DNA from: Dromaius novaehollandiae
Lineage: Eukaryota > Chordata > Aves > Casuariiformes > Dromaiidae
Direction of reading: 5' to 3'
Length of the DNA stretch: 64,000 nt
Assembly: GCF_036370855.1 (NCBI RefSeq)
Contig: NC_088102.1
Span: forward strand, 20,317,001-20,381,000
Below, in pieces: positions 13,478 through 25,145 of this stretch. The notes under the pieces are model-generated. The model was not told the DNA's origin, made no database searches, and saw only the letters and a list, made by a program, of their open reading frames with translations. The position numbers and the translations under genes are program-made. Position 1 is the stretch's first letter. Each line of letters opens with the position of its first letter.

Positions 13478-13990
13478 AGAACTTGAGAAATGCCCTATAG
13501 GGCCAGATCACTGGTCCATCTAGCTCAATAGCCTGTGTCCAGCTGTGTCAATGGGCAATGCTATTTAGGAAGAGCACACAAGCCTGGATGCTACCTGCGG
13601 TTCATTCCCCTCATCCTGCCCCAGCATCCACAGTCACTGAGTTAAGAAAGTTGGACAGCACGGCGTTGCCTATCTCCTTTATTTCCTGTTTTGGACCTCG
13701 CCCATGAATTTGTCTAATCCCCTTTTGAACCTGCTGATACTGTCTGTACCCAAGAACCTCTTGTGGCAACAAATTTCAGAAAGCCATTCCCCACAGTGAA
13801 AAAAAATCTTTTCTTTCATAAATCAGTCTCCTACTAGTTTCAATGAATGTTTCTAGTTCTGGCCTTAGAAGATACTGTGAATAACAGTCTCCATTTGCCT
13901 TAATCACTACTTTTATAATTTTGTAAAGCTTGATCATATCTCCCCTCCGACATCTCCTCCCTAAGCTGAAAAGTCAGGATCTCTCTGTAT
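13478..13990 (-). mobile_element. CR1 LINE 3' portion (ORF2 C-terminus plus 3' UTR), minus strand
   Basis: Read on the minus strand, codons at about 13920-13949 translate as RRGDMIKLYK, the familiar segment near the C-terminus of the CR1 ORF2 protein. Downstream (towards lower coordinates) come a GCCACAAGAGGTTCTTGGGT-type segment, GGGGATTAGACAAATTCATG and finally TGAGCTAGATGGACCAGTGA at the 3' end. These elements occur in standard CR1 order. The copy is 5'-truncated and frame-broken, so it is inactive. It is antisense to EFCAB11 and FOXN3. Confidence 0.85.
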
Positions 13991-15399
13991 TTCTTAGCCC
14001 ATGGCTCCATGGCACAACGTGTGCAGCAGAAGCTGTCCACCATGCTTCAGTGCAGCCCATTCAGTTTTGCTGGCAAAACCATTTGTGTCACAAGCCTCAC
14101 AGTCTTAAAGACGTATGAGAAAACAAGACATCTGCATTTACAGGAAAATGTTAAACACAGATTGATGCTACACCTGGAATGAACCCTTCCAGTCATCTCT
14201 GACAAAAACAAAACCTGGACTGTGGCATAAGAAAATGTAAACAATCAAGGGCTATCATAGTAAATTTATGATCTTTTATATAGATTGGTTATTTCCTGAC
14301 CTTACGCATCATCCTCTGAATTCTAGGAAGCTCTACAAATAAGTCTTTAACTGCTAATTACTAGTGTGCAACAGCCTTCTGACCACAGAGGAGATTCTTA
14401 AGCAGCAACTTTGCTCTCACTTACACTTACTTTCTTTTAAAAAAGTTTTATAGTGCTTTGAGCAAAGCTATAGCTCTTAACATGTACCCTGGTATCAAGG
14501 ATGGAAAATTGTTGAAGTCACATCCAAAAGAAGAGGTGGAAAAACACCCTGAATTATATTTTATTTCAAAACTGCTATCTAATTAGGCTGCAAATAAGTA
14601 AATAATTTTTTTCTTTATGACACAACCTTGAACTGCAACCAGTGCAGGACTGCATTTGCCCAAGAGGATCTCCAAGACACTTTCCTGTGGTCTCTCTTGG
14701 AGCTATTTTGAAAAAAAATGTATGTCTGCCATTACAGCCTCCTAGCTGGTGCAGTGTATTCAAGCCCATCTAACATAGTTGCACATGCGGAGCAGATCAA
14801 GCTCCCTACAAAACACAGCTGAAGCTACCACAGTCTTTTTAAAAGGTCTGGTATTAGTGGGAATGCCTTGTACTGAAGTAATAGCTGCGTAGCTAGTATT
14901 CAGGAAGAGGGACACACTTGCTGGGCTATTTTTCTACCATTTTAGTGGATTCAGTTGACACCTGGAGAACCCTGACGAGAGCTGGAGCCGGTCATGGCGG
15001 GTGGTGAGCTCATGTGGTCGTGAACCTGGGGGAAGAGAGAAAAATGGAAATGCAAAGGAAGAGCAGAGCCTCCCCCGTTCAGAAGCCAGGAACAGATAAT
15101 TTGGCTCCCCAGATCTCTCAAGGATGTGCCCTATGCACATTGTGTGTTGTAACCAGTGTCCAAATGTGGTAAAAATGACCTGTCTACTTCATTATGTATG
15201 AATTTATAATTATTTCATTATTATAGCAAGGCTTTATTAATCTATGAAATAACACAACTGTTAAAGAATAACATTAACAAAGAATGTAGATCACAAAACT
15301 AGTCTTTATAGGAAAAAATTAAATATATATATTCAAGAAAGATTCCTCATGAACAGTTACATATTGAGGGTTTTTTGGACACTGGAATCCCTTTATTGT
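13991..15399. other. Intergenic DNA, possibly the eroded middle of a CR1
   Basis: No gene is recognisable. The stretch lies between a CR1 C-terminus/3' UTR (13478-13990) and a CR1 reverse transcriptase fragment (15400-15660) on the same strand, so part of it may be degraded ORF2. I could not see the YADD active-site box or other ORF2 landmarks on the minus strand. A slightly GC-richer patch lies at 14935-15140. Confidence 0.4.
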
Positions 15400-15660
15400 G
15401 TGTTACCTTGCTTTTATGAAGTGATTTCAAAATCCAAATGTTTAGTACTGAGTCAAATGCTTTACAGAGGCTGTATATCAGAATAACACTGATACACTAA
15501 ACTTATAATTTCAAAGGAGAATCATATCACGTTTATCTAAGAGGATCTGATTTTTAAAAATGTGTTGATTGACATAAATATAGTACCATCCTATGATTTC
15601 TTATTGACTGCGTATTCTATTCTCTCTTGTATGATCTACCATTGTTATTTATATTTGAGC
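15400..15660 (-). mobile_element. CR1 LINE reverse transcriptase fragment, minus strand
   Basis: On the minus strand, codons around 15452-15463 read KAFD within ISVILIYSLCKAFDS. This matches the reverse transcriptase motif of CR1-type LINEs (VDVVYLDFSKAFDT). Further along the minus strand's 5' side, a sequence resembling the CR1 segment before this motif can be followed to roughly 15560. Frameshifts and stops make the copy inactive. The boundaries are approximate. It may belong to the same insertion as the piece at 13478-13990. Confidence 0.6.
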
Positions 15661-15840
15661 CATTTTATATCTTTCTCAAACTGCAAAGGGATTATAGAAT
15701 GAGTGTAAATGTAATTTATACTCTGTTGAACATCCATTTGTGTTTCTAGAATAGCATAAAATAGCATTATGGCAAATGAACATCATAGGCACAGTTATTT
15801 TTAAGTAACTTTGTATGTATTTGAAGTTGTGAGCTTCTCT

Positions 15841-16559
15841 GGGAGCTTGCGCAGTGGAGGGGGAGAGGGTATCGTGGTCCTGGGCTGCGGTTCTCCATCG
15901 TATCTTGGGTTCCAGGAGGTGCTACAGCTTCCGAGGTGAGCGACGAGGATTGAAGTAGCTATCTTCCGTCTCTCACTCGAGAGGTTTTCTTTACCCTTTC
16001 CACTACACAGTGGTTATGGACGTGACATCCTGTTATTACGTGAAAATGCTGGGATTTCCAGGAGATAAAATCTCAGTTAGCATAAGGATCCTTTGAGCAC
16101 GTGTCCCTGGGAAGTCTACCTGAAAATTCTTCTGAAGAAGCTGAAGCCAAAGCAACTGTTACATAGATTATATTTTACTGTTTTCCAGAGAGAGACTGAA
16201 TCTTCATACTCTAAAATGAATAACTTCAGATTCCTCTCTACTTGTCTATTTATTTTTCAACAGCATGAAACAAAATTTAGATTTCTGTTGCTAAAGGTGT
16301 TAAACACAGGAGAAAAGTTTTAAGTATGTTACCACCTTTAAAAAATCCTGCTGATAGTGTAACAGAAAAGCTGTTGGACGTTGTTTTGAACATCAGAACT
16401 GAAAAGTGTCTAGAAACAAACTGGACCAACCGTGTCGGTGTCATGTCAGACAGACCAGAGCGTGTCAGTAGAATTGAGAAAACCTTGGAAAATGACACTA
16501 GAAATACCCTGGAAGTACAGAGGGAAATACACACACAGATGAAAGTGGGGTTTTTATGA
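15841..16559 (+). other. Unidentified gene-like island (candidate exons or pseudogene)
   Basis: Within AT-rich DNA, 15841-15935 is locally GC- and CpG-richer and ends in a near-perfect donor, GAG|GTGAGC (intron from 15936). A strong acceptor follows (pyrimidine tract then CACACAG, ending about 16009), giving a 74-bp potential intron. After it the plus strand shows coding-like pieces in different frames: a stretch starting MDVTSCYYVKML at about 16017, then SLPENSSEEAEAKA after a one-base shift, then an 77-codon frame at 16326-16559 beginning MLPPLKNPADSVTEK with a charged, helix-prone C-terminal half. Further acceptor-like sites occur at about 16187 and 16263. I do not recognise the protein. 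The frame changes suggest a decayed gene or retrocopy, but a small spliced gene is also possible. Chance cannot be excluded. Confidence 0.3.
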
Positions 16560-19500
16560 AAAGAAGTTATATTAACATGAAACTTTTTTGTTTGATATAT
16601 TTCTATTCCATAAGCATGACTGCAACAGCAGTACTAATTGTGTCTGTTGATTTATAATCCAGTTCACCTGGTACAAACCCAACAAGGGCAGAAAGACTAC
16701 ACAGGCACCACTGAAGGTAAAAGTGAGATTTTCAAAAGGGTCTACACTGAGTTAGTGGCATCCCTCACTGAGGTTAGGTACAACGTTACTCAATACCTTA
16801 GGGCTTGACATGGCACAAAAAGCTACACACGAGCTAATTTATGTCAGTAAAACGTGGCTGAAGCTAAGCTGCTTTCAGTATCTGAGCAAGCTCATATAAT
16901 GCTACTGTGGATGTCTCTGTGCTATTCTCCACAGCAGAGAAATACCCCTGGACATTTTTAATATATCCCACCCATAATCAGTGGAACTGCAACGATGCCA
17001 GTGAGGATGATTTTATTTTGTGGATTCTGATGATAGTGCATGAAAACAGTAATCTAGTTACATGTCAGCTCTACTGGAAGATTTGATGGGAGATTTGCAA
17101 CTACACAAAGCCTCTTTTTACTTAGAAACTTATATTTGATTCAAAAATCTTTGATTTCCAATAAACAAGAAACACTACAATCTCATTTTATAGTCAGTTT
17201 TCAGAGCATAAGAGTTAATTTAACTCTATAGTTACACCATTACCATATATAATAAAATAAATGTGATGTTCACATATCTGCAATATAGAGCTAGGGTTGT
17301 CTGAAACTTTGCATTTTTATGACTTGTAAAGCCTTAGTGTTCTGACCTTCATGGTCCATCGTTGCCCATGTTCATTTGTACAGCTCGCTGATGATTCCGT
17401 GCTGGAGACTGCATCTGATCTGGTATAAAATCTTTTCCTTCCTTTAAATACTCATGATCACTATTTCAGGTATATTTACTGCAGGAGCATCTGTCCCTGT
17501 ACAAGGTCACATTAGGCTGAGCACTCCACAAACATGTCTAGAAATGAGTCTTTACCTCTAAGACCTAGGAATATATTCAATTCCTCCTTCTTCCTGCTGA
17601 GATAACCTCCTACTCCTCTATTTTCTGAGCCATTTACTTATCTCCAGCTACACAAATAAAGCATTTTTTTGCATGTTTTACAGAACCAACCAATGCCCCT
17701 TCCTGCATCAATCAACAGAAAACCTAAATATTTAACCTCTGTGAAATAGTCTCTGATATTATCATAAAAACTGCATGGGCAACAGTATGTTGGCAAGCTA
17801 TATTTGATGTTTCTCCCCCCTATGCCAGATAATATATGCACATAATTGCTCAAGTGTTGTCTGGTTGAAACTTCAGATGTGTTGCTCTGATAATGAAAGT
17901 GCTGATTTGGTCCCACACATGAAATAGAAGTGTGTTTAATGTGAGCCTGCTTGATTCTGTAGATCCCTCGTATAAAAAAAGAGCAATGTGTTGTCAAAAT
18001 CTTTCTAAAAATGTGCATTTAATAATAATTTGTCCAAATGGAATGAAAATATGGCTGGAAGATACCTGACTGTTTTGGACTTGAAAAAAAGTTAATCTTT
18101 CGTATGAACATGGAGTAGTACTAGTAGGAAGCCTCCAGCCCATTTTATCATGTACTGCTAGGGCTTCCCTGGCACAGGGAGGAAATGTCAGGGATGAGCA
18201 GGATGCAGAGGCAGCAGAAAAACAGCAGGGCTCAGTCCAGCCTCTGCTGCAGTAAATGGCACAATTCCCTCTGACCCGATCGTGTATGGCATCAGCCTCG
18301 TTCCCCAAAATAGGAGGGTGGTGTCGGGGCAATTGCAAAGCGCCTCAGGACACACTGGTCCCAGTAGCATGCTTTAAAAGACCGGGCAGATAGACAATCA
18401 CTGCTGACAGCCTGTTGACCTCCAACAGTGCTGGGCAAGCCACAGCGGAATGGGGCTTTCAGCCACCAAAGGTCTTTTAGGCTTGTTTACATTATTTGCT
18501 GTATCCCTTCCCAAAAATGTGAGTCATATGAATACATGCCATGTAGAGCTGCAAATAGACATTTGCCAAGACATTCAGGTTCAGCAGCTGCGTGATAATG
18601 GAGACCCTTTAGCGAGAGACCCGAGGATGGTGAGGACCGAGGAGTACTTGATCTTTGAGGAAAGACCGAGTGAACTGGGGCTGCTCACTCTGAGGATATG
18701 AAGGCTGAGCAAGGGGATGGGAGTGTTATTCAAATGCACAAAGGAGCGCTTCAGATATGAAAATTAATGCTTTTCTTCATGTCCACTGACAGCACAAAAA
18801 GTAACGTGATTAAACTGCAGCAAGTGAGATATACTTTAAAGCAAGGAAAACTCTCTAATGGTCAGGGAGTGACTGGCCAGGATGATTGCCTGTAGGGGCT
18901 GTCGGATGCCTATGGCTGGGGGCCTCGAAGGACAGGCTTGACATAAACCTGCCAAGAAAAGCTTAGGTGTCGTTGATTCTGCCATGGAGCATGGAGATGA
19001 GATAATGACCCCTGATACCCTTCCAGCCCCTTTTCTGTGGTTCGGTGTATTCTGCATGGAGACGGCTCCTCTCCCATGCCTTTCCACCAACACCCGCCCA
19101 TAACCCCTCACTCAGCTTAACTCTGCCCTCAGCAGTTCTTCGCTATGAGCTGTACTTGAGATGAGAAACTGTGAAGTGCCTCTAGAAAATATAGTTGGGG
19201 TTTCAAATCATTTTAAAAATTTGTTTGTCTACCTGATCATGTCCTTTTTTAAATACAGATTACTGTCATTTCAAATGTGTGCAAAAGTGATAAGGGAGGT
19301 GACTAGAAGCTTATTATTAATTTGCTGGTTTTATCTTTGGGAAATTAACATTCTGGCAAGGAATTTAATTGGGCTTTTCTGTTAATTCTCACAGTGACGC
19401 TTTGATTTTTCCTTTTGGGATTGCAGAGAGAAACCAGCATCTGGTGTTTGAAGATGCTAGGGATTTACACCATATTATGTGTAATATCAGTACTGTAAAT

Positions 19501-22500
19501 AAACGAAATGAATAATTAAGTAAATAATGAGGTGTCCTGATTGAAGACTTTTCTGACTATATCTGTGGAAAATCAAAAGCCTGTTTTGCACTCCTGTACT
19601 CTGTTCTCTGCTGGCATCTTCAGTATGTCATTGCCCATATGGATCTTAGCAATATTTTTTTTCAAACAGAAGCCAGAAATACTATTAATCAAGGTTGTCA
19701 GATACAAAGGAGGAGCCTTCTGCTCTTTGGTATTGTTTCTGTTCATATTATAAAGAGTAAAGCATATTAGAGGCTTTTTGTGTCAGTCACTGGCCCTTGC
19801 TGCCACCTGTCAATTTGTGATCTGGGGTTATTTAAAGTCTAAAGGAGACATGGCCGAGCTACACTGGAAGTGCTGCATGCTCTGTCCTGACCCAAAACAG
19901 CATTCTTCAGTTCCTGGAGTATTTTTGCTTTCTGGCCGTGGGGACAGCCCTGAGGGTTTGTTTCTCTTGTTGCTGGAGAGGGTTTCCTTTCCCATGTTAC
20001 TGTGTGAAGCGCTGCGGACCTGCGCACTTCCTTTGCACCACCTGAAACGATGCCGTTTTTCCCTTTGGGAAGAAAAATTCAGGTTCCGGTTTTCACATTT
20101 TTAGGCCTCCTGAGGTAAAGCTTCCAAAACACCAAGACTTTGACCACATCTACTTGCAGTATGCTGCTTCCCTAGTTAAGGGCTGTCCTAAACACACTCA
20201 GAGCAATGGCTTAATTCCTCTGTTCCTTGTGTTTTAAATAGAAAGCAATCAGGTTTACTGATTTCGGTCATCTTTAAAGAAAAAGGAAGGTGACAACACA
20301 AGTGACAACAAAGCATCTCTATAAACATGCGATCTTAGACAAAGTGATCACAATTTTTTTTTCTTTGACCATGTTATTAGCATGTTCATGGTCAGAGCTG
20401 TGCCAGCCAGTCAACTGAGACCTAGACTTCTCTGGCTGCAGCGAGACAACAGGAATCATGTCCCTCAATAGGGTTTCGAGTGAACTTGCTGGACGCTGAA
20501 TACAACGGCGCAAGATTCCCCAGGCATCCACAGAAAAACATGCCCATCTCCCCGTTGCCCTTCGATTATGGGGGAAACCTGACACTGGGGCAGCTTGAAA
20601 CTGTGGCTGGAGTTAACATCATCCCAATTTCAGCTTTCCACCTTGAAAGCAGCTGCATGTAAGTGGCATGCAAAGTGTTTTTATGTATGTTTGATATGAT
20701 AATTACACTAAGCACCTCCTCAGCGCTTGCTATTCAAAACATAAGGGAAGCTAATGAATTGCCAAGGAGACATAGTGAAAACTGATGATGGGGTAGGACT
20801 GACACCCTATACTGAGAGCTCTGCAGAATATTCGGTCATTGGTTAAAACCTGTTAATATCACCTTAGGTGAGTGTCCTCGGCTTTTTCAGACAAGTGCCC
20901 CAGCACTCGGCTATACCATGGTGCCGTTATTTCCAGCTGGTGGTGGGCACGATCCTGCTCGCCTGTGGTGGAAAACCACATTCATCTCATTCTGAACCCC
21001 AGCAGTGCAAAAATGAGTCAAAAAGCGCCGGTCCTCTGCAGCGTCACCACTCAGGTCTGGTGAAATGACAGTCCTTTAAAAAAGGAGGAGTCTGATGTCT
21101 GCATTACAGCACAGCCTTATATCAGAAGTCCTATTCCTAGTAACATGACATGAAACCTTCAGACATCGCAACTACACGAAGTATGGTTTGTCCGATGTTA
21201 AACCACCAGCAAGGACAAACTATTTTCAGAGCTGTCATATATTATTGCACCTGAGCTTTATTTGTCTTCTGATTAAAAGAGGGTTTTCTTCAGATAAGTT
21301 CACTTGCATTTCATACTCATTTACGAAGTCTTATGTTCTAATTCAATTTATTTTAAAGCAGATTCTTTGGGGAAAATTATAAAGCTAATTTGAACTGATT
21401 CTTTGGAGATTCAGGCTTAAACGAAGTGCCATAAAATTGGCAGTCAAAGTGAAAAAATAGAATTGAATTTTATACTTGTATTACTCAATGGACACGGGCA
21501 TCTTGCTCTTTGCTGCTGCTGAGGGTTTCGATGCAGTGTATTTCAGACCATTTAAACACACCTAAGAATTAAACTTCTCTGAAGTTTTGGTTACTAAGGA
21601 ATCTGCACAGTTTTCCTTGTGCAAATGTATTTTATCAGATTGCAAATTCATGGCAGACAGGATCACAAAGTTTCTCATTCTCTTTGTCCAGTTTTTCAAC
21701 ACTAATTCTGTAAACTTGCAGTGGTATTAATCCTTATTTTTGATAAGTAGAATCAAGTCCTATATTTGTAACACATTGGGAAGATGGTACATTAGCATTT
21801 AATTGTGTTCATGTCAGAATAATGTCTTCCACCCGCAACCTCCTCTTTTCCCATTTCCACATCCACAGGCTAACGTTTTGGCAAAAATAATCAACTGTTT
21901 TGGGTGTCCATCAATTTGGAATCCCAATATAAAACATTTTTTAAAAGTCTGAGGTTGGGGTGGCCAATGTGTGGCTTTTTCTGAAACCAGTGTCTTTTTT
22001 AGGTTTCAGGATCCCAAATGAGGGGGCATCTGAAATCACTAACACTTTCAGAAAATTTAGGCCATCATGGTAATTCATTATCAGAAGAGTCAAAATCTGG
22101 TCTTATAGAATTTCTGTCAGCAGGTTGATTTTGAGAGGGTGTTTTTTCCTTAAAGTTTGTAGACAGACCTAGAAAAATGAGACCTTTTGCTTAACAGAAT
22201 TTATGCATTTCTGTTACTGTTTGATGCATTTACAGCTTGGGAAATTCAGAGGAATAATGGCAGAGGAGCTGGTTGTTCAATTTCCTGTCTCATAAATTAC
22301 TGGCTCAATGTTCATTATTGCTACCCAGCACCCACCTTCCAACCTAATCAGGAGCAGAAGTGAGGATATGAAAAGATGCGCTAGAGAAATCTCCATTCGA
22401 CTCCATTATTTGTTCTGTACGCACGGTCCTGTATTAGAAACAATTGTTATTTTGTATGAGTAAATACATTAAAAATACTTTCAAGAAATTGCTTTGTTTC

Positions 22501-22670
22501 AGATTTCTTGATGTGAAAATGATTTTATTGAAAAAGGCCTCGAGTCCTATGATTTTTTTCTGGTGTGTTCCGCTTTCCAGAAAGTATTAGTCAGGAGCAG
22601 ACGCACTTATTTGCCTTGGCCCCCACTGTAAGTGTTGGCTACCTGAAACTAGACACCAAAGTTGATATTT
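16560..22670. other. AT-rich intergenic DNA, no gene supported
   Basis: Mostly AT-rich with short open frames on both strands. A frame at 18450-18701 begins with a leucine-rich, signal-peptide-like segment and a fair start context (G at -3 and +4) but matches nothing I know. No transposon is recognised with confidence. Some homopurine and T-rich tracts are present. Conserved non-coding elements upstream of a developmental regulator such as FOXN3 could be here but cannot be seen without alignment. Confidence 0.55.
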
Positions 22671-22779
22671 AAATGTGCAAATGAAAATCCCCCAATCTTT
22701 CACACGCGCTGAGTTGCTACAGCTCTCGGTGATCTCAGTGGGAGCTGTGGCTGCTCAACATTTGGAAGATCAAGCTGTT

Positions 22780-23630
22780 TCATGGGAGGTGCTCGGTGAA
22801 GGAGGCAGGTGCCAGGCTTTGCGTTCCCTCCCCGCCGTGACAGCGCTCGGCCGAGCCTGGGATGGGACAGTCCAAGGGGCACCACACTGCTCTCGCTTGC
22901 AGCCCTGCCGAGCCGGCGGGGATCCCTGAGCTTCCTGAAAGCAGAGTTTTACCCCTGCTCTTCAGAAACTTTCTTCTCCCGCTTTTTCTTTGCTTTTGCC
23001 AACACACTACCAGGCCCAAGAAAGCCTGGAGCCGGGCTCTGGGACACGGCAGCTGAAGCAGCGCAGTCGCAGGGCAGGCTGCTGGTGGGCTGAGCTGATC
23101 GCCAGATCCCTGGAAAACCTGTATCATGCATCATGATTACAAAAAGCACGGTGCTGCCTGCGTACCCGTCCATCAAGGAGAGAGACCTATGTGATGGTTT
23201 TACACCAGCTGCTGAGAATCTGGTGTTTCCCTTGGGGAAAATGGAACGGTTTCCAAATGCTGCATGCATGACCAACGAAACAATGCGAAGGCTAAAGACG
23301 AAACTGAGAAAAGTGACTTTCAAAGGAGAGAATTTTGCCCCGCTGTCTCTGCTCTGCACTGCTGCTCCCCGTCGCCAGAGGCCCCATCCTCTGCCCTCAT
23401 GCAGAGCAGCCGTCGGGAGCTGGCCCTCCCTCCTGGCCCCACGTCCTTGCAGGTCCACGTCCTTCACTCCAGCCAGGCTTTCTGGTCCCATGCTCTCCAG
23501 TGGCCCCTGAGGCTGAGCAAGCCCATGCCGCTTCCCGGCTTCCTGGGAAACCTCCATCTCCTGCCACAGCTCCGCGTTGCCACCACTGCCTGCAGACCTG
23601 CACCGTACAAGCATCCTCTTTCCTCCCATT
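22780..23630. other. GC-rich islet with scattered CpG
   Basis: Marks the transition from AT-rich to mosaic composition. It produces overlapping long frames on both strands (up to 226 codons on the minus strand, 22949-23629), which is expected when GC is high and stops are rare. None shows domain content, and frames in several phases overlap completely. Confidence 0.6.
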
Positions 23631-24223
23631 GATCTCGTGGAGGGATTTGTTTTCCTCTGAAGAAGGAAGGTGGCTGGCAGTTTTGGTGGAAGACAAATAA
23701 ATTGTTATTTACATGGTACTTATTTATCTCTTGAAGCTGAATAAAGAGCTGTAAGAACCCCAGCAGGGTTTTGGGTATTATTAAGTCATATGGTAAAAAA
23801 ACGGATCAATACTTGATTCTAAGGTGCAAATTTATTACCGTTAAGGACTACAGTAAAGTATACAAATAGAAGGTAAGACACTTTATATTTCTTAGAAATA
23901 AGCTGCATGACAACAGGAACTCATTGCAAAAAAATCAAACTAAGAGATTGTAAGCTTTTTTTAAGGCATCTTCTTTGAAATTTTAGCAAAGCGGACCTGT
24001 TGCTTCACTGTGACAGAGTTTCTTTTTCAAATTGAGTGTTCTCCTGCAAATAGGGAGAGTCTCATATCTTACTGGTCTCAGGATGAAACCCCACAGTTTT
24101 CTCAGTTTTAGATCAGTTTAGGCATAACAGTCTCTGTATTCTAATCTATTGTCATTCTAATTTATTAATAAACAGACCCAACTGTATTTGGGTATTTATT
24201 TGATCTTGTCACCAAGAAATAGT

Positions 24224-24269
24224 AATAAGCCTGTTTATTAGCTGTAAAAATAAGCCTGTTTATTAGCTG
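24224..24269. repeat. Tandem duplication, 25-bp period
   Basis: AATAAGCCTGTTTATTAGCT appears at 24224 and again at 24249. Confidence 0.9.
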
Positions 24270-25108
24270 ATGGAACCAAGCCTTAGAGCGTATGAGCCCC
24301 ATCCACAAAACAGCCGTGTATCTGTCTAGTCTCATCCAGTCCTATGCTTTGCTACAAGTGACTGTTTGTTAAATGCCTACAGATAAGCAGCTATCGCAGC
24401 ACTTACAAAACAAAGACTTAAAAGCAAGGGTATTAATACTTAAAGACTGTATACGTCTCCCAGTAAATCTTACAGGCCAATATACATAATAAACATAAAA
24501 GCATTGTCTTATCAAGTTACAAATCCCTTTTTCCTCACCACATATAGCCATAACTCTGGCTTGATCTGCCCTCTGAAAAGCCTGAGTTGTTTTTGCTTGT
24601 CCATATTAAATCCTGCACGTCTCCCTCCCCCACACACTGTTTTGACTTTTAGAATTAAACAGTTTGGCATTTTATTGTTATAGTGATAGTAAGTGGAAAA
24701 CATTATCAACCGCTTTTAAATTAATAGAGCGTATTTCCTACCTGACAATAAAGACGTACGGTTTTAAATACCCAGGTTTAAATGCATTCACAGTTTTGGG
24801 AGGTTCTTTAGCTCCAGAAGTATTTTCCCTTTCTTAAGGCTAGTACAAGTAGCTGAACAAGCTGATCTCCAAGGAGGCTTGAGTCAGTCCCGTGGTTTTG
24901 CAGTAAAGGCAAGTTCCTCACAGTTTACTCCAATGTGGCATTCTCTGAAAAGCAGAGGAGATGAAAGGCATGATCAGTGAATCGCTAGACTAAGGTAAGG
25001 TAAGTGTTCTAAGGAACCTGAAACTCAAAAAAATAATATGTTTCTATGAAAAAAATGCTAAGTGCTTTACATTTGCTCAATTACTAAATAATAGCATACT
25101 TACTTGGT

Positions 25109-25145
25109 GGTTTTTATTAGATATAAAATGGTTTTTATTAGATAG
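25109..25145. repeat. Tandem duplication, 21-bp period
   Basis: GGTTTTTATTAGATA occurs at 25109 and at 25130, and a third partial TTATTAGATATAAAA follows near 25149. Confidence 0.85.

Noticed and set aside
18450-18701. 83-codon frame with a signal-peptide-like start
   Set aside because: Only the first 20 residues look like a signal peptide. The rest shows no cysteine pattern or known family, and there is no promoter or splice context.
22949-23629. 226-codon minus-strand frame
   Set aside because: Overlaps four plus-strand frames of similar length in a GC-rich islet, has no recognisable domain and no splice context.
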